A stretch of 8,957 nucleotides of DNA from assembly GCA_030150585.1 (NCBI GenBank), contig JASLFM010000281.1:1-8957 (forward strand), in the 5' to 3' direction. The position numbers and the translations under genes were made by a program. The notes under the pieces were generated by a model that worked only from the letters and a program-made list of their open reading frames with translations, was not told the DNA's origin and searched no databases. Positions 1-6,708 of the stretch are shown here, piece by piece; positions within the stretch are counted from its first letter, which is position 1, and each line of letters begins with the position of its first letter. The stretch comes from Acidovorax sp. (GTDB lineage Bacteria; Pseudomonadota; Gammaproteobacteria; Burkholderiales; Burkholderiaceae_C).

Positions 1-107
1 ACACCCAGGCTGAACCAGAGCGAGGCGTGGTCGCGCCAGCCGAAGGCGCGGTTTTGCGGCGCGACGGGGGCCAGGGCTTCGTTGGCGGGGGCGGTAAGGG
101 TGTTCAT
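1..107 (-). CDS. cytX: Probable CytX-type hydroxymethylpyrimidine/cytosine permease (NCS1 family), N-terminal fragment
   Basis: Only the first 35 codons are inside the window. The start is the ATG at 107-105, which overlaps the stop of the upstream reductase gene as ATGA (104-107). No clear Shine-Dalgarno sequence precedes it, so translation probably depends on coupling to that gene. After a variable Ala/Pro-rich stretch of about 18 residues comes NRAFGWRDHASLWFSLG. This resembles the cytoplasmic lead-in to the first membrane helix of NCS1 permeases (CodB, CytX), where an FGW-D-SLWFSLG pattern is common. By family knowledge CytX is a putative importer of the thiamine pyrimidine precursor. The assignment rests on this short match from memory. 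The membrane helices lie outside the window, so another NCS1 permease is possible. Confidence 0.55.
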   Translation of the reverse strand, partial: MNTLTAPANEALAPVAPQNRAFGWRDHASLWFSLG

Positions 108-1126
108 GTCAGGCCCAGGCGCTCGTGCAGCAGCTTGGAGGTGGTGGTGTATTGCAGCGGCACGGGGGCGCCCGCGAGTCGTTCGGCGGCCGCGAAGGCG
201 GCGAGTGTGGCCTCATGGAAGGCACAGAGGATGAGCCTGCGCTTGCCGGGGTAGGCGTTGATGTCGCCCACGGCGTAGATGCCGGCCTCGCTGGTCTCGA
301 AGGTGGCGGGGTTGACCACGAGCTGCTTTTTGTCGAGTGCCAGGCCCCAGTCGGCGATGGGGCCCAGGCGCGGGGAGATGCCCAGGCAGACGATGAGTTG
401 ATCGAGCGGCAGGCGCTGCGCAGCGCCCTCGGGCGTGAGCAGCTGCAGCGCCACGAGCTGGCCGTCCTGCGTTTCCTGCCCCGTGATCTGCGCGGCGATG
501 ACCTGGATGCGGCCTGCGTCTCGGGCGGCCTGCAGGGCCGCGAGCTGGTCGGGTTCGGCCTGGAAGGCGTCGCGCCGATGCAGCAGGGTGATGCTCGCAG
601 CGCCCGCATCCACGCAGGCCAGCGCTGTGGCCACGGCGGCATCGTCGCCGCCATGCACAACGACGTTCTGGCCTGCGGCCAGAGCGGGCGTGACCCGCGG
701 GTGGTAGTGCAGTTGGCGGCCCTGGTGGGCTTCGATGCCTTCGAGCTTGAGCGCGCGCGGTACGAAGGCGCCCACGCCTGCGGCGATGAAGACGGCGCCG
801 GCTTGCAGCGGCGTGCCGGAGTCCAGGCCCACGGCAAAGCCGTTCGCCGTGCGCGCGAGGGTTTCCACGCGCCGGCCCAGGTGGAGCGTGGGCTGAAAGG
901 GGGTGATCTGCTGTTCCAGCTGCGCGACCAGCGACCGGCCCGTGCAGTACGGCAGGCCGGGAATGTCGTAGATGGGCTTGTCGCCGTACAGCTCGACGCA
1001 TTGGCCGCCCAGGTGGGGCAGCGCGTCGATCAGGTGCGCGTGGATACCTTGCAGCCCCAGTTGGAAGACCTGGAACAGGCCCGCGGGGCCCGCGCCAATA
1101 ACGACGGCATCCGCGATGGCATCCAC
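104..1126 (-). CDS. Ferredoxin/flavodoxin-NADP+ reductase, thioredoxin-reductase-like (YumC type)
   Basis: A 340-residue flavoprotein expected to move electrons between NADPH and ferredoxin in the cytoplasm. The FAD-binding GAGPAG motif is at residues 11-16. The NAD(P)-binding glycine motif is at about 159-166 and reads GGDDAAVA, where relatives usually have GGGDSA. HRRDAF at 183-188 fits the phosphate clamp for NADPH. VGDINAYPGKRRLI (286-299) matches the second FAD motif. The C-terminal LQYTTTSKLLHERLG (324-338) is the tail typical of this FNR class, which helps cover the flavin. There is no CxxC redox pair, so it is not a thioredoxin reductase. The start is GTG at 1126; upstream in frame there is no other start before a stop at 1142-1144. 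It begins 7 bases after fdxA ends and has no obvious ribosome binding site, which suggests coupled translation. Its stop overlaps the next start. Confidence 0.87.
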   Translation of the reverse strand: MDAIADAVVIGAGPAGLFQVFQLGLQGIHAHLIDALPHLGGQCVELYGDKPIYDIPGLPYCTGRSLVAQLEQQITPFQPTLHLGRRVETLARTANGFAVGLDSGTPLQAGAVFIAAGVGAFVPRALKLEGIEAHQGRQLHYHPRVTPALAAGQNVVVHGGDDAAVATALACVDAGAASITLLHRRDAFQAEPDQLAALQAARDAGRIQVIAAQITGQETQDGQLVALQLLTPEGAAQRLPLDQLIVCLGISPRLGPIADWGLALDKKQLVVNPATFETSEAGIYAVGDINAYPGKRRLILCAFHEATLAAFAAAERLAGAPVPLQYTTTSKLLHERLGLT

Positions 1127-1133
1127 GGCCGGC

Positions 1134-1463
1134 TTAGCGGATCAGGTCGTTGACCTTGCCGGGCTTGCCGTTCCACTCGTCGGCGTCAGGCAGCGCGGGC
1201 TTGCGCTTGGTAATGCTCTTCCAGCCGTCGGCGAAGGCCAGCTCGGCGTTGAGCTTGATGAAGGCGATCTGGTCCGCGGGCAGGTCTTCCTCGGCAAAGA
1301 TGGCGTTGGCCGGGCACTCGGGGATGCAGACAGCGCAGTCGATGCACTCATCGGGGTCGATGACGAGCATGTTCGGGCCTTCGCGGAAGCAGTCCACGGG
1401 GCACACGTCCACACAGTCGGTGTACTTGCACTTGATGCAGTTCTCGGAAACGACGTGAGTCAT
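1134..1463 (-). CDS. fdxA: 7Fe ferredoxin FdxA ([3Fe-4S][4Fe-4S])
   Basis: A 109-residue low-potential electron carrier closely resembling Azotobacter vinelandii ferredoxin I. The cysteines are at 9, 12, 17, 21, 25, 40, 43, 46 and 50. By analogy with FdI, Cys9, Cys17 and Cys50 bind the [3Fe-4S] cluster, and Cys21, Cys40, Cys43 and Cys46 bind the [4Fe-4S] cluster. Cys12 and Cys25 would be free. The remaining half is the usual C-terminal extension (LPADQIAFIKLNAELA, then KPALPDADEW). The start is the ATG at 1463-1461; GAGC upstream is only a weak ribosome binding site. A reductase gene follows 7 bases after the stop, giving a ferredoxin/reductase pair in one transcript. The sulfate operon lies upstream on the same strand. 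That makes sulfite reductase a possible client, but FdxA is generally a housekeeping ferredoxin. Confidence 0.95.
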   Translation of the reverse strand: MTHVVSENCIKCKYTDCVDVCPVDCFREGPNMLVIDPDECIDCAVCIPECPANAIFAEEDLPADQIAFIKLNAELAFADGWKSITKRKPALPDADEWNGKPGKVNDLIR

Positions 1464-1557
1464 GGCAGCTCAGAATGTGATGTATCGGGGAGTAACCCTT
1501 GATTTTAGGGGTTTTCACGGGGCCGGCCCATGGCCGACCCTGTGGCCGTCGAGGGTG
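1464..1557 (-). promoter_or_regulatory. Candidate fdxA promoter region
   Basis: This is the only gap between the sulfate operon and fdxA. On the minus strand it contains TAAAAT (1507-1502), one mismatch from the -10 consensus, 38 bases before the fdxA start. No good -35 hexamer stands 16-18 bases upstream of it; that position falls in the GC-rich hairpin. The promoter is therefore either activator-dependent or not real, and read-through from cysN is an alternative. Inference from motif only. Confidence 0.27.
1517..1543. terminator. Imperfect GC-rich hairpin after cysN (weak terminator candidate)
   Basis: Arms 1517-1528 (ACGGGGCCGGCC) and 1532-1543 (GGCCGACCCTGT) pair around a 3-base loop, with one mismatch and one position that can wobble. 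It lies 14 bases past the cysN stop. On the minus strand it is followed by GAAAACCCC rather than a T-tract, so it is not a standard intrinsic terminator. It could slow polymerase, stabilise the 3' end of the cys mRNA, or have no function. Confidence 0.28.
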
Positions 1558-2922
1558 TCAGTGCACGAGCACGGCACCGGCCGTCTTGTGGCTCGCAGTG
1601 TCCACGAGGATCAGCGAGCCCAGCACGCGTGCCTGGGTGAAGGGTGCGGCCGGCAGCGGCTCCTGCAGCACCAGTTCGACGTGGCCAATGGCGTTGGGCG
1701 CGAGCTCGGTGGCATCGTCCTCTTCGGCCAGGGTGTTGATGTTGAGGTGGTGCACTACGCGGCGCACCTTGGCCTTGACCCAGCGGTGGCCGTGCAGCGC
1801 CCAGTACACGCGGCCCGCGACCAGGGGCTCGTCGTCCATCCAGGCCACGGTGGCGCGCAGTTCGCGCTGGCCGGGCCAGGGGCTTTGCGTTGCGGGCGTG
1901 TCGAAGTCGTCGTCGGACGTTTCAACGGCCACGGGCGCGGCCAGGATCCAGTCGCCGCGCGACACGTCCACCTCGCGGTCGAGGCTGATGCCGGCGCTCT
2001 GGCCCGCGGGCACGTCGATGGGGCGGCGGGCGTGGTCGAGCACCTGGGCCACCTTGGCCTGCTGGCCGCTGGGGAAGACCTGCACGGAAGCGCCGGGCGC
2101 GAAGGTGCCGGCGGCCACGCGGCCCCAGAACACGCGGCGGCCCTGGGTGGTGTCGGCCGACGAGGAGAATTTTTCGACCCACTGCACCGGGAAGGCCAGC
2201 GGCAGCGCCGTGTCGGCGGGCGTGTTGGGCAGCAGTTCCAGGATCTGCAGCAGGCTCCTGCCTTCGTAGCCGCACCAGCCGGGGTGCGGATCGACCACGT
2301 TCCAGCCCTTGAGGGCGGAGACGGGTACCGTGGCATGCACGGTGATGCCCGCCTCCTGGGCGAAGGCCAGCAGTTGCGCGCGGATGTGCTGGAAGGCCAG
2401 CGTGGGGTCTTCCACCGCGTCGAGCTTGTTGATGGCGAACACCAGCGTGTGCACGCGCAGCAGGTGCACCAGCAGGCTGTGGCGGCGAGTTTGCGGCAGC
2501 AGGGTGAGCTGCGGGTTCTTCCAGTCGAGCTTGGTGGCATCGACCAGCACTACGGCCGCGTCGGCCTGCGAGGCGGCGGTGACCATGTTGCGTGTGTACT
2601 GCTCGTGGCCTGGGGCGTCGCCGATGATGAACTTGCGCGCCTCGGTGGCGAAGTAGCGGTAGGCCACGTCGATGGTGATGCCTTGCTCGCGCTCGGCGGA
2701 GAGGCCATCGGTCAGCAGCGCGAGGTCGGTTTCGCCCGCGCGCTGCACGCCCGCGAGGTGGTCCTGCAGCACGGCGCGGCTGTCCACGAGCAGGCGGCCG
2801 ATCAGGGTGCTCTTGCCGTCGTCCACGCTGCCGCAGGTGATGAAGCGCAGGGCGGATTCATGGTCGGAATGGCCTGTGGCGCCCGTCTGGTGAGCGCTGG
2901 CAGCTATCAAATCAGTAGTCAT
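1558..2922 (-). CDS. cysN: Sulfate adenylyltransferase large subunit (GTPase) CysN
   Basis: The 454-residue GTPase subunit of ATP sulfurylase; GTP hydrolysis drives APS formation by CysD. GTPase motifs are visible in order: G1 GSVDDGKST (31-39), ITIDVAYRYF (82-91), G3 DAPGHEQY (102-109), G4 NKLD (165-168) and a G5-like VSALKG further on. EF-Tu-like beta domains follow. The family usually reads DTPGHEQ at G3; here Thr is Ala. A segment of about 14 residues (KLDWKNPQLTLLPQ, 131-144) is longer than in the E. coli enzyme. The protein ends without an APS kinase (CysC) domain. The start is the ATG at 2922-2920, which shares one base with the cysD stop (TGATG). The open frame runs upstream to about 3360 inside cysD, but that part is out-of-frame shadow. 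Residues 6-15 are encoded by a short interspersed repeat. Confidence 0.95.
   Translation of the reverse strand: MTTDLIAASAHQTGATGHSDHESALRFITCGSVDDGKSTLIGRLLVDSRAVLQDHLAGVQRAGETDLALLTDGLSAEREQGITIDVAYRYFATEARKFIIGDAPGHEQYTRNMVTAASQADAAVVLVDATKLDWKNPQLTLLPQTRRHSLLVHLLRVHTLVFAINKLDAVEDPTLAFQHIRAQLLAFAQEAGITVHATVPVSALKGWNVVDPHPGWCGYEGRSLLQILELLPNTPADTALPLAFPVQWVEKFSSSADTTQGRRVFWGRVAAGTFAPGASVQVFPSGQQAKVAQVLDHARRPIDVPAGQSAGISLDREVDVSRGDWILAAPVAVETSDDDFDTPATQSPWPGQRELRATVAWMDDEPLVAGRVYWALHGHRWVKAKVRRVVHHLNINTLAEEDDATELAPNAIGHVELVLQEPLPAAPFTQARVLGSLILVDTASHKTAGAVLVH
2879..2907 (-). repeat. Comamonadaceae-type short palindromic repeat, copy 1, inside cysN
   Basis: On the plus strand: GCGCCCGT (2879-2886), a 7-base spacer, then GCGCTGGCAGCTAT (2894-2907). 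Exactly the same two blocks with the same 7-base spacing recur at 4851-4879. On the minus-strand RNA, GCGCUC and GGGCGC can form a 6-bp stem (one GU pair) around a 7-base loop. The element is translated in frame as I-A-A-S-A-H-Q-T-G-A near the start of CysN. From memory, similar sequences are scattered in intergenic regions of Acidovorax, Delftia and relatives. I could not count genome copies. Confidence 0.7.
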
Positions 2923-3854
2923 CAGAAGTAACCGTCTTTCTTGCGCTTTTCCATCGAGGCGTCGCTGGTCTTGTCGTCCATGCGCGTTGCGCCGCGTTCG
3001 CTCACGTTGGCGGCCAGGGTCTCGATCACGATGTCGGCGGCCGTGGCGGCCGTGCTTTCCACTGGCGCGGTGCAGGTGATGTCGCCCACGGTGCGAAAGC
3101 GCACGTCGCGGGTTTCCACGGTTTCGCCCTCGCGCGGCGGCGTGAGTTCGGTCACCGGCATCAAGAGGCCCTTGCGGTCCACCACCTGGCGCTTGTGCGT
3201 GTAGTAAATGCTGGGCAGGCCGATTTGCTCGCGCTCGATGTACTGCCACACGTCCAGCTCGGTCCAGTTGCTGATGGGGAACACGCGGAAGTGCTCGCCA
3301 GGCGCGATGCGGGTGTTGAACAGCGTCCACAGCTCGGGCCGCTGGGCCTTGGGCTGCCATTGGCCGAAGCTGTCGCGGTGCGAGAAGATGCGCTCCTTGG
3401 CGCGGGCTTTTTCCTCGTCGCGGCGCGCGCCGCCGATCAGCGCGTCGAAGCGGAATTCCTCGATGGCTTCGAGCAGAGTGACGGACTGGTGCACGTTGCG
3501 CGATTCGCCCGGGTGCGACAGGCGCACGGTGCCGCGCGCCATGCTGTCTTCCACGCTGCGCACGATCAATTCCGCGCCCAGTTCCTTGGCGCGGAAGTCG
3601 CGGAAGGCGGTCACTTCGGGAAAGTTGTGGCCGGTGTCGATCATCAAGAGCGGGTAGGGGATGCGGCCCGCGCCGAAGGCCTTTTCAGCGCACTTGAGCA
3701 TGACCAGCGAATCCTTGCCGCCCGAGAACAGCAGGGCGGGGCGCTCGAAGGCGGCGGCGACTTCGCGCAGGATGAAGATGGTTTCTTCTTCCAGCGCGTC
3801 GAGGTGCAGGTTGCTGAGGCGGCTCAGCGTGGAGGTTTCTACACGGGCGTTCAT
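2922..3854 (-). CDS. cysD: Sulfate adenylyltransferase small subunit CysD
   Basis: The 310-residue catalytic subunit of ATP sulfurylase; it joins sulfate and ATP into APS plus pyrophosphate, with CysN. The PP-loop SGGKDS is at residues 44-49. IDTGHNFPE (72-80) and GGARRDEEKARAKER (141-155) are characteristic ATP-sulfurylase segments. The C-terminus MEKRKKDGYF is the normal family ending, and length matches the E. coli enzyme (about 300). The start is the ATG at 3854-3852, preceded by AGAAGG at a spacing of 9 bases. It begins 15 bases after the cysH stop and overlaps cysN by one base, so the two subunits should be made in step. Confidence 0.97.
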   Translation of the reverse strand: MNARVETSTLSRLSNLHLDALEEETIFILREVAAAFERPALLFSGGKDSLVMLKCAEKAFGAGRIPYPLLMIDTGHNFPEVTAFRDFRAKELGAELIVRSVEDSMARGTVRLSHPGESRNVHQSVTLLEAIEEFRFDALIGGARRDEEKARAKERIFSHRDSFGQWQPKAQRPELWTLFNTRIAPGEHFRVFPISNWTELDVWQYIEREQIGLPSIYYTHKRQVVDRKGLLMPVTELTPPREGETVETRDVRFRTVGDITCTAPVESTAATAADIVIETLAANVSERGATRMDDKTSDASMEKRKKDGYF

Positions 3855-3869
3855 GGTGGTGTGCCTTCT

Positions 3870-4496
3870 TCAGTGGGCCAGGTGCAAGCCGCACTCGCGC
3901 TGGTCTTCGCCTTTGGTGGGGTCAACATAGTCGAAGTTGTTGGGCAGGCCGTGCTGCTGGCAGTATTCGTGCAGGTCCTTGGACGACCAATGCAGCAGCG
4001 GCGCGACCTTGATGAGGCCGTCGGGGTTGATGCTCACGGGCTCCATCTGCGCGCGCACGGCGCTGTCGGTGGCGCGCAGCGCGGTGAACCAGACCCTGGG
4101 CGCGGCTTCGCGCAGCGCGCGGGCGAAGGGTTCGAGCTTCACTTCTTCGGTGAAGGCGGCGTGGCGCGGGTCGTCGAGCGCGGGCGTGGGGCCTTCCACG
4201 GCTTCGCGGTGGGCGCGGGAGCGCAAGGGCAGGTAGATTTTCAGGTTCAGCTTCAACTGCTTCGTCACCTCGTCGGCGTAGCGGTAGGTGGCCTCGGTGT
4301 TGTAGCCGTTGTCCATCCAGATGACGGGCACATCGGGCTGCACCTGCGTGACCATGTGCAGGATCACGGCCTCGAACGGGCGGAAGTTGGTGGTGACTAT
4401 GGAAGACTGGTGCAGGCCCAGCGCCCACTTCACAAGGCCCGGCGCGTCGCGGCCCAGGTCGGCGTTGATGCGGGGGAGGTCCAGGGCGAGGCTCAT
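3870..4496 (-). CDS. cysH: Phosphoadenylyl-/adenylyl-sulfate reductase CysH, short form without Fe-S cysteines
   Basis: A 208-residue PAPS/APS reductase that makes sulfite using thioredoxin or a similar thiol. The catalytic tail ECGLH is at 201-205 (Cys202), close to the end. The substrate-loop region reads IVTTNFRPFEA (33-43), where E. coli has SSSFGIQAA. LKLNLKIYLP and ALRATDSAVR match family core segments. The only cysteines are 179 and 202. The CC plus CxxC set that holds a [4Fe-4S] cluster in most bacterial APS reductases is therefore absent, as in E. coli PAPS reductase. Neither CysN nor any other gene here supplies an APS kinase, so substrate preference is open. The start is the ATG at 4496, overlapping the DUF934 stop as ATGA, with GGGAGG four bases upstream. 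No earlier in-frame start was seen. Confidence 0.88.
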   Translation of the reverse strand: MSLALDLPRINADLGRDAPGLVKWALGLHQSSIVTTNFRPFEAVILHMVTQVQPDVPVIWMDNGYNTEATYRYADEVTKQLKLNLKIYLPLRSRAHREAVEGPTPALDDPRHAAFTEEVKLEPFARALREAAPRVWFTALRATDSAVRAQMEPVSINPDGLIKVAPLLHWSSKDLHEYCQQHGLPNNFDYVDPTKGEDQRECGLHLAH

Positions 4497-4894
4497 GCGG
4501 CCTCCCGGGCAAAGTGGGGGCGCGGCTCCAGCACGTCGCCCTGGTAGAAAGCGCCAAAGCGGTCGAACTGGCGCTGCGCCGCGTCAGCGTTCACGCCGGG
4601 GGCCAGCACGGCGCTGGAAAAGCCGCTGCGGTGCATGTGCACGAGCTGGTCGATCAGCACGTCGCCCGTGGCGCGGATGTCGCCCGTGAATTGGTAGCGG
4701 CGGCGCAGCAGCAGCGCCTGGCTGTAAGCGCGGCCATCGGTGAACTTGGGGAACTGCAACTCGATGCGCTGCACGCCTTCGAGCGCGCCTTCGGCGGCCA
4801 GCGCGGCCAGGTCGGCGTCGTTGGCGATCTGCAGGGTTTTTTCGGCATCAGCGCCCGTGGCGATTGCGCTGGCAGCTATTATTTTCATGGTCAT
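4493..4894 (-). CDS. DUF934 family protein, linked to sulfite reduction
   Basis: A 133-residue protein of the DUF934 family, which commonly sits next to cysI-type sulfite reductases in Proteobacteria. Its biochemical role is not established; databases label some members as a probable oxidoreductase of sulfite reduction. The conserved block begins at FPKFTDGRAYS (48-58) and continues through GDIRATGDVLIDQLVHMHR (71-89). It contains no cysteine, so thiol redox chemistry or cysteine-bound Fe-S clusters are unlikely. As I recall the family it is on the short side, with a short low-complexity N-terminus. The start is the ATG at 4894, with GAGGA 7 bases upstream; a second in-frame ATG at 4888 is possible. 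The gap from the cysI stop is 10 bases, and its own stop overlaps cysH. Residues 5-15 are encoded by the second copy of the interspersed repeat. Confidence 0.85.
   Translation of the reverse strand: MTMKIIAASAIATGADAEKTLQIANDADLAALAAEGALEGVQRIELQFPKFTDGRAYSQALLLRRRYQFTGDIRATGDVLIDQLVHMHRSGFSSAVLAPGVNADAAQRQFDRFGAFYQGDVLEPRPHFAREAA
4851..4879 (-). repeat. Comamonadaceae-type short palindromic repeat, copy 2, inside the DUF934 gene
   Basis: On the plus strand: GCGCCCGT (4851-4858), a 7-base spacer, then GCGCTGGCAGCTAT (4866-4879). These are the same blocks and spacing as copy 1 at 2879-2907; 22 block bases are identical, while the spacer differs at six of seven positions. In minus-strand RNA, AGCGC and GCGCU can pair around an 11-base loop. 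It is translated as I-A-A-S-A-I-A-T-G-A, the same reading frame as copy 1. Confidence 0.7.
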
Positions 4895-4904
4895 TCTCGG
4901 GTCC

Positions 4905-6698
4905 TCATTCAGCCAGCGCCGCTTCGGCGGCTTGGGGGTGGCGGGCGCCGTTGGCGGCGGCCTTGAACGGGTCGTGGCCCACGCGGCGCAGGGTGTCGAT
5001 GAAGCGCTCCTGCGCGCTGGTGCGCTGCTCGCGGTAGGTGGTGAGCACCGCCTCGATCACATCGGGCACTTCGGCCGCGCTGAACGAGGGGCCGACCACC
5101 TTGCCGCCGATGGCGGGGCCGGACAGGTGCGTGCCGTCCGAGCCGCCCAGCGTGATCTGGTACCACTCCTTGCCGTCCTTGTCCACGCCCAGGATGCCGA
5201 TGTGGCCGCTGTGGTGGTGGCCGCAGGAGTTGATGCAGCCGCTGATGTGCAGGTCGATGGGGCCCAGGTCGAACAGCTCGTCCAGATCCTGGTAGCGCTC
5301 GGTCAGCGCCGCCGCGATGGGCAGCGAGCGCGCATTGGCCAGCGAGCAGAAGTCGCCGCCGGGGCAGGCGATCATGTCGGACAGCAGACCGATGTTGGGC
5401 TGCGCCAGCCCCAGGGCACGCGCAGCCTCGTACAGGGCGGGCAGGTCGGACTCGAACACCCAGGGCAGCATCAGATTCTGCTCGTGCGTCAGGCGCGCCT
5501 CGCCCGCGCTGAACTGCTCGGCCAGCTGGGCCAGGGCTTCGAGCGTGGCGGCGTCGGCATCGCCGGGCGCGAAGCCCACGCGCTTGAACGACAGCGTCAC
5601 GGTCTTCAGGCCCGGCTGCTTGTGTCCGCGCACGTTCTGCGCCAGCCACCGCTGGTAGAGCTGGCCCTGCGGGTCGATCTTGGAGGGCAGGTTGGCAGGC
5701 TTGAGTTCGGGCACCACGAAGCTCGCGCTCACGCGGTCCAGCTCGGCCTGGGTGATGGTGTGGGGCGCGCCGTCCTGCTCGAGGATGGCCTTGTACTCGG
5801 CCTCCACGGCGTCGATGAAGCCCTGGCCTTCGCTCTTGACCAGGATCTTGATGCGCGCCTTCCATTTGTTGTCGCGCCGGCCATAGCTGTTGTAGGTGCG
5901 GATGACGGCTTCGAGGTAGTTCAGCAACTGGTCCCAGGGCAGGAACTCGCGCACCGTGCTGCCGATGATGGGCGTGCGGCCCATGCCGCCGCCCACCTTG
6001 ACGGTGAAGCCCACTTCGCCCGCCGCGTTCTTCTGCGCCTGCAGGCCGATGTCGTACCAGCCGATGGCGGCACGGTCTTCCTGCGCACCGTTGAAGGCGA
6101 TCTTGAACTTGCGCGGCAGGAAGGTGAACTCGGGGTGCAGCGAGCTCCACTGGCGCGTGATCTCGGCGAACGGGCGGGTATCGACGATACCGTCCTCGGC
6201 AATGCCCTCCCAGGCATCGCAGGTGATGTTGCGAATGTCGTTGCCGCTGGTCTGGATGCCGTGCATGTGCACGCTGGCCAGCAGGTCCATCACGTCGGCG
6301 GCCTGGGTGATGGGAATCCAGTTGAACTGCACGTTGGTGCGCGTGGTGAAGTGACCGTAGCCATAGCGCAGCGGCGCGGCGGCCAGCGTCAGGCCGGGCT
6401 GGGCGGCCTGCAGCTCGTCCTGCGTGGCCTGGGCCTGCGCGAGCAGTTCGGGCGTGGGCTTGTCGTAGTCGCGGGCGATGCGCGCGAGCATGCGCAGCTG
6501 CGTGCTGCTGATCTCGCCGTAGGGCACGGCGATGCGCGCCATGGGGGCGTAGCGCTGGATGTACCAGCCGTTCTGCAGGCGCAGCGGCAGCATCTGCTCG
6601 TCGGTCAGCTCACCGCGCTGCCAGCGTTCGAGCTGGTCGCGGAACTGTTCGGCGCGCAGGCGGATGAATTGCTTGTCGAATTCTGTGTATTGGTACAT
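4905..6698 (-). CDS. cysI: Siroheme sulfite (nitrite/sulfite) reductase hemoprotein CysI
   Basis: A 597-residue reductase expected to carry out the six-electron reduction of sulfite to sulfide at a coupled siroheme-[4Fe-4S] centre. The four cluster ligands are visible as C445-x5-C451 (CPGGDFC) and C488-x3-C492 (CINSC). The cysteine serving both cluster and siroheme is in the second pair. Other family segments are RTNVQFNWI (120-128), GNDIRNIT (152-159), KFKIAFNG (197-204) and GGGMGRTP (236-243), within two ferredoxin-like/hemoprotein repeats. There is no flavin or ferredoxin domain, and no cysJ nearby, so electrons must come from a separate donor. The context (cysH, cysD, cysN) argues for sulfite rather than nitrite. 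The start is the ATG at 6698, 10 bases after the transporter gene, without a clear ribosome binding site. A 676-codon antisense open frame covering it is judged to be shadow. Confidence 0.93.
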   Translation of the reverse strand: MYQYTEFDKQFIRLRAEQFRDQLERWQRGELTDEQMLPLRLQNGWYIQRYAPMARIAVPYGEISSTQLRMLARIARDYDKPTPELLAQAQATQDELQAAQPGLTLAAAPLRYGYGHFTTRTNVQFNWIPITQAADVMDLLASVHMHGIQTSGNDIRNITCDAWEGIAEDGIVDTRPFAEITRQWSSLHPEFTFLPRKFKIAFNGAQEDRAAIGWYDIGLQAQKNAAGEVGFTVKVGGGMGRTPIIGSTVREFLPWDQLLNYLEAVIRTYNSYGRRDNKWKARIKILVKSEGQGFIDAVEAEYKAILEQDGAPHTITQAELDRVSASFVVPELKPANLPSKIDPQGQLYQRWLAQNVRGHKQPGLKTVTLSFKRVGFAPGDADAATLEALAQLAEQFSAGEARLTHEQNLMLPWVFESDLPALYEAARALGLAQPNIGLLSDMIACPGGDFCSLANARSLPIAAALTERYQDLDELFDLGPIDLHISGCINSCGHHHSGHIGILGVDKDGKEWYQITLGGSDGTHLSGPAIGGKVVGPSFSAAEVPDVIEAVLTTYREQRTSAQERFIDTLRRVGHDPFKAAANGARHPQAAEAALAE

Positions 6699-6708
6699 GG
6701 TGGGGGAC

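Noticed and set aside
125..1153. 342-codon plus-strand open frame opposite the ferredoxin reductase
   Set aside because: Antisense shadow; the minus-strand protein has FAD and NADPH motifs in order.
1462..2931. 489-codon plus-strand open frame opposite cysN
   Set aside because: Same antisense shadow effect; no family similarity, and cysN is clearly coding.
2923..3360. Upstream extension of the cysN frame to a 600-residue protein
   Set aside because: This part overlaps cysD out of frame and has shadow composition; CysN begins at 2922, consistent with the TGATG junction and family length.
3195..4547. 450-codon plus-strand open frame opposite cysD and cysH
   Set aside because: Antisense shadow spanning two well-supported genes and their junction.
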